DNA of 64,000 nucleotides from DMER01 sp003451645 (GTDB lineage Bacteria; Pseudomonadota; Alphaproteobacteria; Micropepsales; Micropepsaceae): assembly GCA_031976175.1 (NCBI GenBank), contig DALYLR010000012.1, positions 1-64,000 on the forward strand. The letters are read 5' to 3'. The position numbers and the translations under genes are program-made. The first letter of the stretch is position 1, and each line of letters begins with the position of its first letter. This document shows positions 21,421 through 29,867 of this stretch, piece by piece. Below the pieces are notes generated by a model. That model made no database searches, was not told the DNA's origin, and saw only the letters and a program-made list of their open reading frames with translations.

Positions 21421-22452
21421 TTGAAGCCTTTGAGCGCGCGATCGCCACAAGCAGATACCCCCAGCCCAGCGGCTGCCCGAGACGCGGCAGCGGCGCAGCG
21501 CGTGCTCGGCCTGGAAGCGCAAGCGCTAAGTGCCCTGTCGTCCTCGATCGACGGGCGGTTCTCGGCTGCGGTGGACCTTCTCCTCAAGGTGCAAGGCAGA
21601 GTGATCGTCTCGGGCATGGGTAAGTCGGGGCATGTCGGGCGCAAAATCGCCGCGACTTTGGCCTCGACGGGCACACCTGCGATGTTCGTGCATCCAGGGG
21701 AAGCGAGCCATGGCGACCTCGGCATGATCACTGCGCAGGACGCGGCCCTGCTCTTGAGTAATTCGGGCGAGGTGCGCGAGTTGGCCGATTTGATAGAGTA
21801 TACGCGCCGGTTTGGCGTGCCGATGGCTGGGATCACGTCGAACCCGCAGTCGACACTCGCGCGCAACAGTGATGTCGCGCTAATCCTGCCCAAGGCTGCG
21901 GAAGCCTGCCCCATGGGGCTCGCACCCACGACCTCCACGACGATGATGCTGGCGTTGGGCGATGCGCTTGCTGTCGCGCTGATGGAGCGTCGCGGCTTCA
22001 CGCAAGACCAGTACAGGGTCTTTCATCCGGGCGGCAATCTGGGCCGGCGCCTCGTCAGGGTCAGCGACATCATGCATGCGGGTGACGAGGTTCCGATCGT
22101 CAACCGCCAACTGCCCGTTGCGGATGTCTTGATCACCATGACGTCAAAGCGGTTTGGTTGTGCGGGTGTTTGCGACGCGGATCAAAATCTGATCGGTATC
22201 GTAACCGATGGCGATCTTCGCCGGCACATGAGCCGCGGGCTCTTGGGCCTTACCGCTGCAGACATCATGACGCCGAGCCCGAAAACCATTCGTAGCTCTG
22301 CGCTCGCAGCAGAAGCTCTGCGCCTCATGAACCAGTCTGAGAGGCCATTTACCTGCTTGTTTGTTGTGGCCGACGACGCGGTGGACGGACAAGCCTCGCC
22401 TCCCGTTGGCATTTTGCACATCCATGACTGCTTGCGGGCAGGTGTGGCATGA
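21421..22452 (+). CDS. kdsD: arabinose-5-phosphate isomerase (KdsD/KpsF)
   Basis: Predicted 343-aa enzyme that interconverts ribulose 5-phosphate and arabinose 5-phosphate, the first step toward Kdo of lipopolysaccharide. Residues ~40-200 form the SIS sugar-isomerase domain (VIVSGMGKSGHVGRKIAATL, HPGEASHGDLGM, NSGEVREL), followed by two CBS domains (VSDIMHAGDEVPIV; IVTDGDLRRHMSRGL; ADIMTPSPKTI). The start is uncertain: TTG at 21421 or TTG at 21430; the second has better spacing from AGG at 21417-21419. The N-terminal ~25 residues are Ala/Pro rich. It overlaps lptC by four bases (ATGA), so the LPS-core sugar step and LPS export are translated together. Confidence 0.93.
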   Translation: MKPLSARSPQADTPSPAAARDAAAAQRVLGLEAQALSALSSSIDGRFSAAVDLLLKVQGRVIVSGMGKSGHVGRKIAATLASTGTPAMFVHPGEASHGDLGMITAQDAALLLSNSGEVRELADLIEYTRRFGVPMAGITSNPQSTLARNSDVALILPKAAEACPMGLAPTTSTTMMLALGDALAVALMERRGFTQDQYRVFHPGGNLGRRLVRVSDIMHAGDEVPIVNRQLPVADVLITMTSKRFGCAGVCDADQNLIGIVTDGDLRRHMSRGLLGLTAADIMTPSPKTIRSSALAAEALRLMNQSERPFTCLFVVADDAVDGQASPPVGILHIHDCLRAGVA

Positions 22453-23252
22453 CGGAAGGCCGCCCTTTTTCAAGCCGCATGGCGCACGGCGCAAGTGCTG
22501 AGCGCGACTGGGGGTTACCGGACGAACAACGCGCTTGGCAGTCCCGCGGGTCTCGTGGCTCCAATGTAGCCCGGTACAGCCGCTTTGTGACTGTCATGAA
22601 GATCGTGCTGCCGGCGGCGGCCACGCTTCTTATTGCGCTGCTGATCCTTTTTTCGGTCGCGGGACGGGAGACCGAACAAGTCGCTGTCACGATGGAGAAT
22701 TTGGGCGCTCTCAACGATGACCGGCAAATGGTCAATCCCCGCCTGACAGGGATGGACGGTCGCGGGCAACCGTTTCTCGTCACCGCCAAGGCGGTCAGCC
22801 AAGACGGCGCCAAAGTTCCCAATGTGATGATGTTCGACGTGTCCGGCGATGTATCTCTGCAGAACAATAGCTGGATAAAGGTCGAGGCGAGTAAGGGGCT
22901 TTTGCAGTCGCAGGAAAAGCGTGTGACGCTCAGCGGTGCCATCCACATCTATACCGACAAGGGCTATGAGTGCCACACAGACGGGGCCGTCTATGACATT
23001 GACAAAGGGCTCTTATCAGGCGCGCGGCCGATCGATTGCCAGGGGCCTTTAGGGCTCATCAAGGCCAACGGCTTTGAAGGCATGCGGGAAGCGCAATTGA
23101 TGACCTTTCGCGGCGGGGTCACGACAGCGTTTTATCCGCCACCACGCAAAGCAGCAAAAGCGACAGCGCCTTTGACATCACCTCCTCAATCCTCCACTCC
23201 TCAAGAAGCGGCGCAGCCCGTTGCGCCCCTGGAACCGGTGGCCAAACCATGA
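22449..23252 (+). CDS. lptC: LPS export ABC transporter periplasmic protein LptC
   Basis: Predicted 267-aa LptC, which hands lipopolysaccharide from the LptBFG transporter to LptA. It has a cytoplasmic N-terminus of ~50 residues, one TM helix (VMKIVLPAAATLLIALLILF, ~49-68), and a periplasmic beta-jellyroll domain (NPRLTGMDGRGQPFLVTAKA; SGDVSLQNNSWIKVEASKG) ending in a Pro/Ala-rich tail. The length (267) is longer than E. coli LptC (~190), as usual in alphaproteobacteria. It is joined by ATGA overlaps to kdsD upstream and lptA downstream. Confidence 0.92.
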   Translation: MTEGRPFSSRMAHGASAERDWGLPDEQRAWQSRGSRGSNVARYSRFVTVMKIVLPAAATLLIALLILFSVAGRETEQVAVTMENLGALNDDRQMVNPRLTGMDGRGQPFLVTAKAVSQDGAKVPNVMMFDVSGDVSLQNNSWIKVEASKGLLQSQEKRVTLSGAIHIYTDKGYECHTDGAVYDIDKGLLSGARPIDCQGPLGLIKANGFEGMREAQLMTFRGGVTTAFYPPPRKAAKATAPLTSPPQSSTPQEAAQPVAPLEPVAKP

Positions 23253-23836
23253 CCCGTTTTGGAACGCTTATACTCGCTTGCGTCTGTGCGGCTTCGGCTG
23301 CAGCGCAAGATGTCAATCCATTTGCCCTGTCGCCAAAGGATGCCGACAAGCCCATTGGCATCTCCGCGGATAGCATCGTGGCTGACATCAAGAACCAAAC
23401 AGCGACCTATGCCGGCAATGTGGTTGTCACCCAAGGCGAGCTGCGTTTGCGCTCCGATGCGCTGAGCATCAAGGCGAACAAGGGCCAGGTAAGCCATATC
23501 AAGGCTCAGGGACGGGTGGTTCTGGCTAGCGCGCAAGGACAAGCGAGCGGGTCCACAGCGGATTACGACGTCACCGGCCGGCGGGTCACGATGGCGGGCG
23601 CAGTGGTCTTGACCCACGGCCAGAATGTCATGAAGGGCACGCAACTGTCCGTTAATCTGGCCACCGGCGAGGCAAAACTTGTGGCCTCAGCAGGCTCCAA
23701 TCAGGGCCGGGTCGAGGGCCTGTTCGTGCCGGAGAAGAAAAAGGAAAAGCCTGTGGCGGCTCCTAAACCTGCGGCGCCTTCGCAACCGGCGGCGCCGCCC
23801 GTTCCTGCCGCGCCGCCCGTTGCCAACCAGCCCTAA
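23249..23836 (+). CDS. lptA: LPS transport periplasmic protein LptA
   Basis: Predicted 195-aa LptA (OstA-like), the periplasmic bridge that carries lipopolysaccharide to LptD. It has a signal peptide (MTRFGTLILACVCAASAAAQ) and an OstA/LptA beta-strand domain (ATYAGNVVVTQGELRLRSDA, VVLASAQGQASGSTADYD). The C-terminal ~40 residues are Lys- then Pro/Ala-rich (EKKKEKP and PAAPSQPAAPP), low-complexity and probably disordered. The start overlaps the lptC stop by four bases. Confidence 0.92.
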   Translation: MTRFGTLILACVCAASAAAQDVNPFALSPKDADKPIGISADSIVADIKNQTATYAGNVVVTQGELRLRSDALSIKANKGQVSHIKAQGRVVLASAQGQASGSTADYDVTGRRVTMAGAVVLTHGQNVMKGTQLSVNLATGEAKLVASAGSNQGRVEGLFVPEKKKEKPVAAPKPAAPSQPAAPPVPAAPPVANQP

Positions 23837-23904
23837 GGCGGCGTTGCGGCCGTTAGCTTTCGTTCACGCTGTTCTGTTCCTTGTGCTGCGAGCTGTCAGG
23901 ATTC

Positions 23905-24723
23905 ATGAGCCACCCGCAAAACCCTTTGGATCCCAGCTATACGATTGGTGCAGTACCGGAAGCCGACGCCGGCAAAGGCGGCCCCCGCCTGGTGCAGGGC
24001 CAACCCGGCCTCATCGCCCGGCGCATCGGCAAGAGCTACCGGGCCCGGCCCGTCGTGCGTTCCGTGACGATGCAGGTACGGCGCGGCGAGGTTGTCGGCC
24101 TTCTGGGCCCTAATGGTGCGGGCAAGACCACCTGCTTTTACATGATAACGGGACTAGTGCCCGTCGATCAGGGCTCTATAGAACTCGATGGTACGGATGT
24201 GACCAGCCTGCCCATGTACCGCCGTGCGCGGCTTGGGATTGGTTATTTGCCGCAAGAAGCTTCAATCTTCCGTGGTCTGACGGTCGAGCAGAACCTGATG
24301 GCTGTGGCCGAGCTGGTCGAGCGCGACGGCGCCCGCAGGCGGCAGATGGTTGACGATTTGTTAGCCGAGTTTGCAATTGAGCATATCCGGCGCGCGCCAG
24401 CACTGGCCCTTTCCGGCGGTGAACGCCGGCGGGTCGAGATAGCCCGCGCGCTCGCCATTCAGCCATCTTTCATGCTTTTAGACGAACCTTTCGCCGGTAT
24501 CGATCCGATCGCAATCGGCGAGATCCGGAAGCTGGTGACGCATCTTAAAACCCGCGGCATCGGTGTCTTGATTACCGATCACAACGTGCGCGAAACGCTC
24601 GATATCATAGACCGTGCTTACATCATTCACGACGGCGAAGTGCTCACCCATGGCACGCCAGCCGAAATCGTCGGGAATATGGATGTGCGCCGGGTCTATC
24701 TTGGAGACCGTTTTCACTTGTAG
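23905..24723 (+). CDS. lptB: LPS export ABC transporter ATP-binding protein LptB
   Basis: Predicted 272-aa ATPase of the LPS transporter. Walker A (GLLGPNGAGKTTC), Q-loop (GYLPQEASIF), signature (LSGGERRRVEIARAL), Walker B (FMLLDEPFAGIDP) and H-loop (ITDHNVRET) are intact. The N-terminal ~40 residues before the ABC core are an extension. The ATG at 23905 is chosen since AGGA precedes it by five bases; the upstream TTG at 23881 lacks such a site. The partner permeases lptF/lptG are not in the window. It precedes rpoN, an arrangement common in proteobacteria. Confidence 0.96.
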   Translation: MSHPQNPLDPSYTIGAVPEADAGKGGPRLVQGQPGLIARRIGKSYRARPVVRSVTMQVRRGEVVGLLGPNGAGKTTCFYMITGLVPVDQGSIELDGTDVTSLPMYRRARLGIGYLPQEASIFRGLTVEQNLMAVAELVERDGARRRQMVDDLLAEFAIEHIRRAPALALSGGERRRVEIARALAIQPSFMLLDEPFAGIDPIAIGEIRKLVTHLKTRGIGVLITDHNVRETLDIIDRAYIIHDGEVLTHGTPAEIVGNMDVRRVYLGDRFHL

Positions 24724-24762
24724 CGAGCGCGCGCCGCGTTGCTGAAGGTTTGAGAGACCCGC

Positions 24763-26355
24763 ATGGCTTTGGCTCAAAGGATGGACGTCAGGCAGGCGCA
24801 AGGCCTCGTCATGACACCGCAATTGCAGCAGGCGATCAAGCTGCTGCAAATGTCGAACCTTGAGTTGTCTGCTTTTGTCGACTCTGAGTTGGAGCGCAAC
24901 CCGATCCTCGAGCGCGAAGACGCGGATAACTCTGCCGAAGCGCCCGAGGCACCTGCCCCCGCTGAAATGCCCGAGACAGAGCTGCACTTGCGCGAGGATG
25001 CGCCAGCTCCAGACGCCCCCGGCGCGCTTGATACGGAAGCGGATAATCTCTATCCAGACGAAGCAACACCGCACCGGGATGACGGCAGCAATGCCGGCCT
25101 TAATGATTGGAGCAGCGTCAAGGGCGGCGGCCGCCTTGACAGCGATGATGCATTCTCGCTTGAGGCGACGCTGTCCCAAGAATTGTCATTGCGGGACCAT
25201 CTTCTGGCGCAAGTGCCCAACAATTTTAACGATCCAGTTGACCGCCTGATCGCGGCCTATCTCGTCGACATGATCGATGAGGCAGGCTATCTGACGGGAA
25301 GCGTTGAGGATGCGGCATCGAGCCTTGGCGCACCCGTTTCTCGCATTGAGGCGGTATTGTCGCGCATTCTGCGGCTCGATCCGACTGGCGCGGGTGCGCG
25401 GACCCTGGCGGAATGTTTGCGTGCGCAGCTTGAAGAGAGGGACCGTTTCGACCCTGCCATGGCAGCGGTCATCGCCAATCTCGATCTTTTGGCCAAGCGC
25501 GATCTTGCAGGGCTCATGAGGGCGGCGCAGGTCGATGCGGAGGACCTGAAGGACATCATTGCCGAAATCCGGTCCCTAACGCCCAAACCTGGATTGAAGT
25601 TTGGCTCAGTCGCCGTGACGCCAGTCATCCCGGATATTTTTGTGCGCGATAGCGCGCGCGGCGGTTATCAGGTCGAGCTCAATGCCGACACGCTGCCGCG
25701 AGTGCTTATCAACAGCCGGTATATGGCCTCGGTGAATACCAATGGGGGGACCAAAGAGGTCAAGACCTATTTGACTGAGTGCGTGAACTCCGCGACCTGG
25801 CTCATAAAAAGTCTCGATCAGCGGGCCAAGACCATCCTTAAAGTCGCCAGCGAGATTGTGCGCCAGCAGGATGCCTTCTTCGCCTACGGGGTTCAGCATT
25901 TGCGGCCGCTTAACTTGCGCATCGTTGCAGACGCGATCGGCATGCATGAATCGACGGTCAGCCGCGTGACCAACAACAAATACATGGCGACACCGCGGGG
26001 CTTGTTCGAGCTCAAATACTTCTTCACCGCCTCAATCGCCTCTGCTGAGGGCGGCGAGGCGCACTCCGCTGAGGCTGTCCGGTATCAGATCAAGGACCTG
26101 ATCGACCGTGAAGCCGCAAACGCGGTCCTTTCCGACGACCGGATCGTTGAGATATTGCGTCAAGCGGGTGTCGATATAGCCCGGCGAACGGTCGCCAAAT
26201 ATCGTGAAGCACTTAGAATTCCGTCTTCCGTTGAACGGCGGCGGCTCAAAGCTGAGGCCGGATGTGCCATTTCTACCCCAGTACCCGGAGAGCGGTCCTT
26301 CGTCACGCTTGATCAGGCCAGGGCCAACCCGTCCGTCCTGACGGGTACGCATTGA
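24763..26355 (+). CDS. rpoN: RNA polymerase sigma-54 factor
   Basis: Predicted 530-aa sigma-54. Region I is Gln/Leu rich (VMTPQLQQAIKLLQMSNLEL), region II is acidic (residues ~48-115), and region III includes the core-binding part and the helix-turn-helix (LRIVADAIGMHESTVSRVTN). The RpoN box near the C-terminus is ARRTVAKYREAL, slightly extended by the IPSSVERRR tail. Sigma-54 directs nitrogen, motility and stress genes with enhancer-binding activators. It sits between lptB and hpf/ptsN, the standard rpoN neighbourhood in proteobacteria. Confidence 0.97.
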   Translation: MALAQRMDVRQAQGLVMTPQLQQAIKLLQMSNLELSAFVDSELERNPILEREDADNSAEAPEAPAPAEMPETELHLREDAPAPDAPGALDTEADNLYPDEATPHRDDGSNAGLNDWSSVKGGGRLDSDDAFSLEATLSQELSLRDHLLAQVPNNFNDPVDRLIAAYLVDMIDEAGYLTGSVEDAASSLGAPVSRIEAVLSRILRLDPTGAGARTLAECLRAQLEERDRFDPAMAAVIANLDLLAKRDLAGLMRAAQVDAEDLKDIIAEIRSLTPKPGLKFGSVAVTPVIPDIFVRDSARGGYQVELNADTLPRVLINSRYMASVNTNGGTKEVKTYLTECVNSATWLIKSLDQRAKTILKVASEIVRQQDAFFAYGVQHLRPLNLRIVADAIGMHESTVSRVTNNKYMATPRGLFELKYFFTASIASAEGGEAHSAEAVRYQIKDLIDREAANAVLSDDRIVEILRQAGVDIARRTVAKYREALRIPSSVERRRLKAEAGCAISTPVPGERSFVTLDQARANPSVLTGTH

Positions 26356-26459
26356 CCTGCGCTGCGGTCAAGATCATCTCTAGGGCTCAGGTGGTATCAA
26401 ACCGCCCTGTTCTCCCTTTTTGGACCGCAGTCTCAAATCGCGGAATTAGGAGACGTCAA

Positions 26460-27062
26460 ATGGACCCACTTCAGCTCACAATAGCAGGCCGTCAGATCGA
26501 TATTGGCGACGCTCTCCGTAGCCATGCCAGGGCGCGTCTAACCACCCTGGCCACGCGCTACCTGGATGCGGGCGTTGACGGCTCCGTCAACTTTATTCGG
26601 GATGGCTCAGGTTACCGGACAGACTGCACACTGCATTTGCGTTCTGGGCTTTATCTGCACACCCACGGACGGTCGCCCGACATCTATGCCTCGTTCGACC
26701 AAGCTGCGGAGCGGCTCGAGAAGCGCTTGTCCCGCTATAAGGGCAGAATTCGCGATCACCATGGCGGCGCGCGGGAGGCCCTGCCGATGGTTCCGGCGCG
26801 CGATGTAGTGTTTCAGGCGCCCGACCCGGATGCGATTGTGGCTGATGCTAATGAGCCGGTGGTGGTGTCCGAGGCCACGACCCAGTTGCGGTCGTTAACA
26901 GTAAGCGAAGCTGTGATGCAGCTTGATCTTGCGGATGGGCCCGTTGTTGTGTTCAAAAATGCTGCGCACGGGCATATCAACGTGGTGTACCGGCGGGCGG
27001 ATGGCCATATCGGTTGGATCGACCCGACCTTGGTGACACCGAGCCCCGCCAAGGCTACATAA
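26460..27062 (+). CDS. hpf: ribosome hibernation-promoting factor, long form
   Basis: Predicted 200-aa HPF/RaiA protein. The N-terminal ~100 residues form the S30AE domain that binds the 30S decoding centre (LTIAGRQIDIGDALRSHARA, ASFDQAAERLEKRLSRYKGR), and the C-terminal ~55 residues are the dimerisation domain of long HPF (SLTVSEAVMQLDLADGPVVV, then GHINVVYRRADGHIGWIDP). Long HPF makes 100S ribosomes alone. The start is the ATG at 26460 because TTAGGAGA lies upstream; the frame extends to 26352 but that part lacks a site. It follows rpoN. Confidence 0.96.
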   Translation: MDPLQLTIAGRQIDIGDALRSHARARLTTLATRYLDAGVDGSVNFIRDGSGYRTDCTLHLRSGLYLHTHGRSPDIYASFDQAAERLEKRLSRYKGRIRDHHGGAREALPMVPARDVVFQAPDPDAIVADANEPVVVSEATTQLRSLTVSEAVMQLDLADGPVVVFKNAAHGHINVVYRRADGHIGWIDPTLVTPSPAKAT

Positions 27063-27098
27063 AGCGTTAGTTTCATTCGGCGTGTTGAGCAGGTCGTT

Positions 27099-27566
27099 AT
27101 GGATATTCTAGATTTCTTGGTTCCCCAGGCTGTGTTTACGAAAGTAAAAGGCGGGGCCAAGCGAACGCTTCTTGAAGCCTTGTGCCAGAAGGCCGCACCC
27201 TTTGCGCGGCTGCCAGAAGCGGGCCTTTTCGAGGCTGTTTGGGAACGCGAAATGCTCAACTCCATGGGGGTGGGCCAGGGTATCGCCATCCCGCATGGGC
27301 GCATCAAACACCTGGACAGAATGGTCGGCCTATTCGCGCGCCTTGAAAGCCCCGTTGATTATGAGGCGATCGACGGGCTACCGGTGGATTTGGTGTTCTT
27401 GCTGTTGTCACCGGAAGCCGCGGGGGCCGATCACCTCAAAGCATTGGCCAAGATTTCCAGGCTGCTTCGCAATCAGAAGGTCTGTGAGAAGTTGCGCGCA
27501 TCTTCCGATAGCGCGGCGCTGTATTCAATCCTGACCGAACCTGCGGCCAACGCGCAGGCGGCGTAG
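27099..27566 (+). CDS. ptsN: PTS IIA-like nitrogen regulatory protein
   Basis: Predicted 155-aa EIIA-Ntr. The phosphorylated residue is H66 in GIAIPHGRIK; the fold segments GVGQGIAIPHG and LVFLLLSPEAAGADHLKALA are diagnostic. It receives phosphate from PtsP/NPr and regulates potassium transport, nitrogen and stringent responses; the partners are not in the window. An AGG sequence lies eight bases before the ATG. It is the last gene of the rpoN block. Confidence 0.95.
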   Translation: MDILDFLVPQAVFTKVKGGAKRTLLEALCQKAAPFARLPEAGLFEAVWEREMLNSMGVGQGIAIPHGRIKHLDRMVGLFARLESPVDYEAIDGLPVDLVFLLLSPEAAGADHLKALAKISRLLRNQKVCEKLRASSDSAALYSILTEPAANAQAA

Positions 27567-27577
27567 ACGCGCGCGCC

Positions 27578-27862
27578 TCAGTGGACGCTCACAGGTTCCA
27601 TGTCTTGACGCCGCGCGCCAGTGAAGGCGAGGTCGCGGTTGTCCACGATAGCGAGCGGCGTGCCGTCAGCCGCGTGCACCGCGTACAGTGTTGTTTCGGC
27701 ATCGATATTCGCGCTATCGGGCAACAGCCCTTCTGCTTTCAGCTTACTGGCGAGGACGCTGCGCACATACACTGTCTTGTCGGCGCCAAGCTGCGCCAAG
27801 GCTTCTGCGGTAAACTCCGACGCAGCGCGCGTGCGGCTCGCTGATTTGGTATTTCTGTCCAT
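27578..27862 (-). CDS. DUF1150 family protein
   Basis: Predicted 94-aa protein of the DUF1150 family, small proteins confined to alphaproteobacteria and often next to small heat shock protein genes. The body has the family's YVRSVLASKLKAEG segment, TTLYAVHAADGTPLAIVDNR and C-terminal EPVSVH. Its biochemical role is unknown. It faces ptsN (12 bases between stops) and no heat-shock gene is nearby. Confidence 0.8.
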   Translation of the reverse strand: MDRNTKSASRTRAASEFTAEALAQLGADKTVYVRSVLASKLKAEGLLPDSANIDAETTLYAVHAADGTPLAIVDNRDLAFTGARRQDMEPVSVH

Positions 27863-28034
27863 GGTTGACTCCTTATGTGTCCAACCTCACCGTCAGGATC
27901 CCGGGATTGGCAATCCTGCCCCGTGCTTGTCTCAAAAGATAGGGTCCAAGGCCGCCTGGTTAAAGTGGCCCCCTTGTCACGCTGCCGTGTTCCCTAAAAG
28001 GTGACAGTCGATCGACCGCCGCTCAAGAAATCGG

Positions 28035-29819
28035 ATGATTCCTATTCAACCTGTGTCTCTGTTCTTTGACAACGCACTCTACCGTGATGGCGTGGCACTT
28101 CTATTTGAGGGGCCCATTGAGGAGGTCGTTGCTTGGGAAGCGTCCGAAGTCAGGCCCGCGTTACTTGCCGCAGATCGGTTCATCGGGACTGGGCGCTTCG
28201 TCGCGGGGTATCTGAGTTATGAGGCGGGATACGCGCTTGAGCCGAAGCTCGCGCCATTAACGAGAGCATCCCTCTGGCCGCTTTTGCGGCTCTTTGTCTT
28301 TCCGCGCCCCCGGGTCTTAGCGCCAGCTGAGCGTGACACTTATCTGCAGAGGCAGAGTGGGCAAGCCGAGATTTCCATCGAGACTGGAGCCCTGCACGAG
28401 ACGTGGCATGCGGATGCCTTTGATCGTGTGCGCCGGGCGATTCGTGATGGCGAGGTCTACCAGCTCAATTTGACTTTCCCCTTATCGGTTCGCGCAAGCG
28501 GGCACCCCGCCCGTCTCTACCCGCTGTACCGCACCCAGGCCCGTGCTGGAGCTAGCGCACTTTTGTCCATGGGTGAGGAAACTATCTTGTCCTTCAGCCC
28601 TGAGACCTTTTTTACCCGGCAGCGCGCGGTGATCCGCACACGGCCCATGAAAGGGACCGCGCCGCGCGGCCTCACCTTCGCGCAAGATCGTGCGCAACGA
28701 CGGCGCCTGCGCGCAGACCCGAAAGAGCGCGCCGAAAATCTGATGATCGTCGATCTGTTGCGCAATGACATTTCGCGGCTTGGCCGGCCAGGCCGCACCG
28801 AGGTCACCGACCTTTTCACCGTTGAGACCTTTCCGCGCTTGCACACCATGACATCGGGCGTGCAAGGAGAGCTTGATCCTGACACACCTTTGTCGGCGAT
28901 CCTGACGGCGCTGTTCCCATGTGGCTCGGTTACAGGTGCGCCAAAGGTCCGGGCGATGGAGTTGATCCACGCAATCGAGCCCGTTGCCCGAGGACCCTAT
29001 TGCGGGGCCATCGGTTTTGCGGGACCCGGCATTGCAGCCTTCAATGTCGCGATCAGGACCCTGCAGTTCCGCGGGCAGACCGGCGTCATGGGTGTGGGCT
29101 CGGGGATCGTTGCGGACTCAAGGGCACGGGAGGAATTTCAGGAGTGCCTCCTGAAGGCACGGTTCCTAACCGCACCGGTCCGGCCTCTCACCCTCCTCGA
29201 CACGGCGCTGTGGACGCGATCGGGCGGTCTCAGCCTGAGCGAGGCGCATGTCCAGCGGCTAGAAGAAAGTGCGGCCTATTTTGGCATGTCTTTTGAGCCG
29301 CTGGCTTATCACGCTGTAATGGAGGCTGCGGCAAAAGCGGCGGCGTCAGATGCCCAGCGGCTGCGCTTCCTTTTGGAAGCCGATGGCCGCCATTGGGCAG
29401 AGGCTGCTCCCGTCTCCGTGACCCCGGATGTCTGGCGGTATATTGTTTCCGATCAACATATCGACGCCGCCCAAGTTCACTTTCACCACAAGACCACGCA
29501 ACGCGACATCTATGACCGAGCGCTTGCCGATGCGACGAGCGCATGGGGCGCTGATGAGGTCGTGTTTTTCAACAGGCAAGGCGAGCTTGCCGAGGGCGCG
29601 CGTAGTACGATTTTTCTTGAACTCAATGGGGAAGCCGTCACGCCGCCTCCAAGCTCCGGCGCGCTTGACGGTGCCTTGCGGCGCGCTTTCCTAGATGCCT
29701 TGCCCACAGGCGCGGTTGTTGAGCGGCCAATTTCCCGTACCGATTTCGATGACGCCGATGCGGTCTGGTTCGCGAATGCTTTGCGCGGCTTCGTGAAAGG
29801 CAGCCCCATCGAACAATAA
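28035..29819 (+). CDS. pabB: aminodeoxychorismate synthase component I / aminodeoxychorismate lyase fusion (PabB-PabC)
   Basis: Predicted 594-aa bifunctional enzyme for p-aminobenzoate, a folate precursor. Residues 1-~375 are a chorismate-binding domain like PabB (DGEVYQLNLTFPL, LRNDISRLG, CGSVTGAPKVRAMELI, CGAIGF). Residues ~385-594 are a class IV aminotransferase-like (PabC) domain (LLDTALWTRSGGLSLSEAHV at its start, HFHHKTTQRDIYDRAL with the PLP lysine, LAEGARSTIF, DGALRR). The fusion is known in several bacteria. The glutaminase PabA is not adjacent. Folate metabolism returns in folC. A clear terminator follows the stop. Confidence 0.93.
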   Translation: MIPIQPVSLFFDNALYRDGVALLFEGPIEEVVAWEASEVRPALLAADRFIGTGRFVAGYLSYEAGYALEPKLAPLTRASLWPLLRLFVFPRPRVLAPAERDTYLQRQSGQAEISIETGALHETWHADAFDRVRRAIRDGEVYQLNLTFPLSVRASGHPARLYPLYRTQARAGASALLSMGEETILSFSPETFFTRQRAVIRTRPMKGTAPRGLTFAQDRAQRRRLRADPKERAENLMIVDLLRNDISRLGRPGRTEVTDLFTVETFPRLHTMTSGVQGELDPDTPLSAILTALFPCGSVTGAPKVRAMELIHAIEPVARGPYCGAIGFAGPGIAAFNVAIRTLQFRGQTGVMGVGSGIVADSRAREEFQECLLKARFLTAPVRPLTLLDTALWTRSGGLSLSEAHVQRLEESAAYFGMSFEPLAYHAVMEAAAKAAASDAQRLRFLLEADGRHWAEAAPVSVTPDVWRYIVSDQHIDAAQVHFHHKTTQRDIYDRALADATSAWGADEVVFFNRQGELAEGARSTIFLELNGEAVTPPPSSGALDGALRRAFLDALPTGAVVERPISRTDFDDADAVWFANALRGFVKGSPIEQ

Positions 29820-29842
29820 AGGGGCCTGTTGGGCCCCTTTTG
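29818..29842 (+). terminator. Rho-independent terminator after pabB-pabC
   Basis: AAAGGGGCC (29818-29826) pairs with GGCCCCTTT (29832-29840) around a five-base loop, followed by TTT. The stop codon of the pabB-pabC gene forms the first arm's edge. The opposite strand could also end the facing gene at 29868. Confidence 0.85.
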
Positions 29843-29867
29843 TGCACTTGCGCTGTCGAACCAGTGC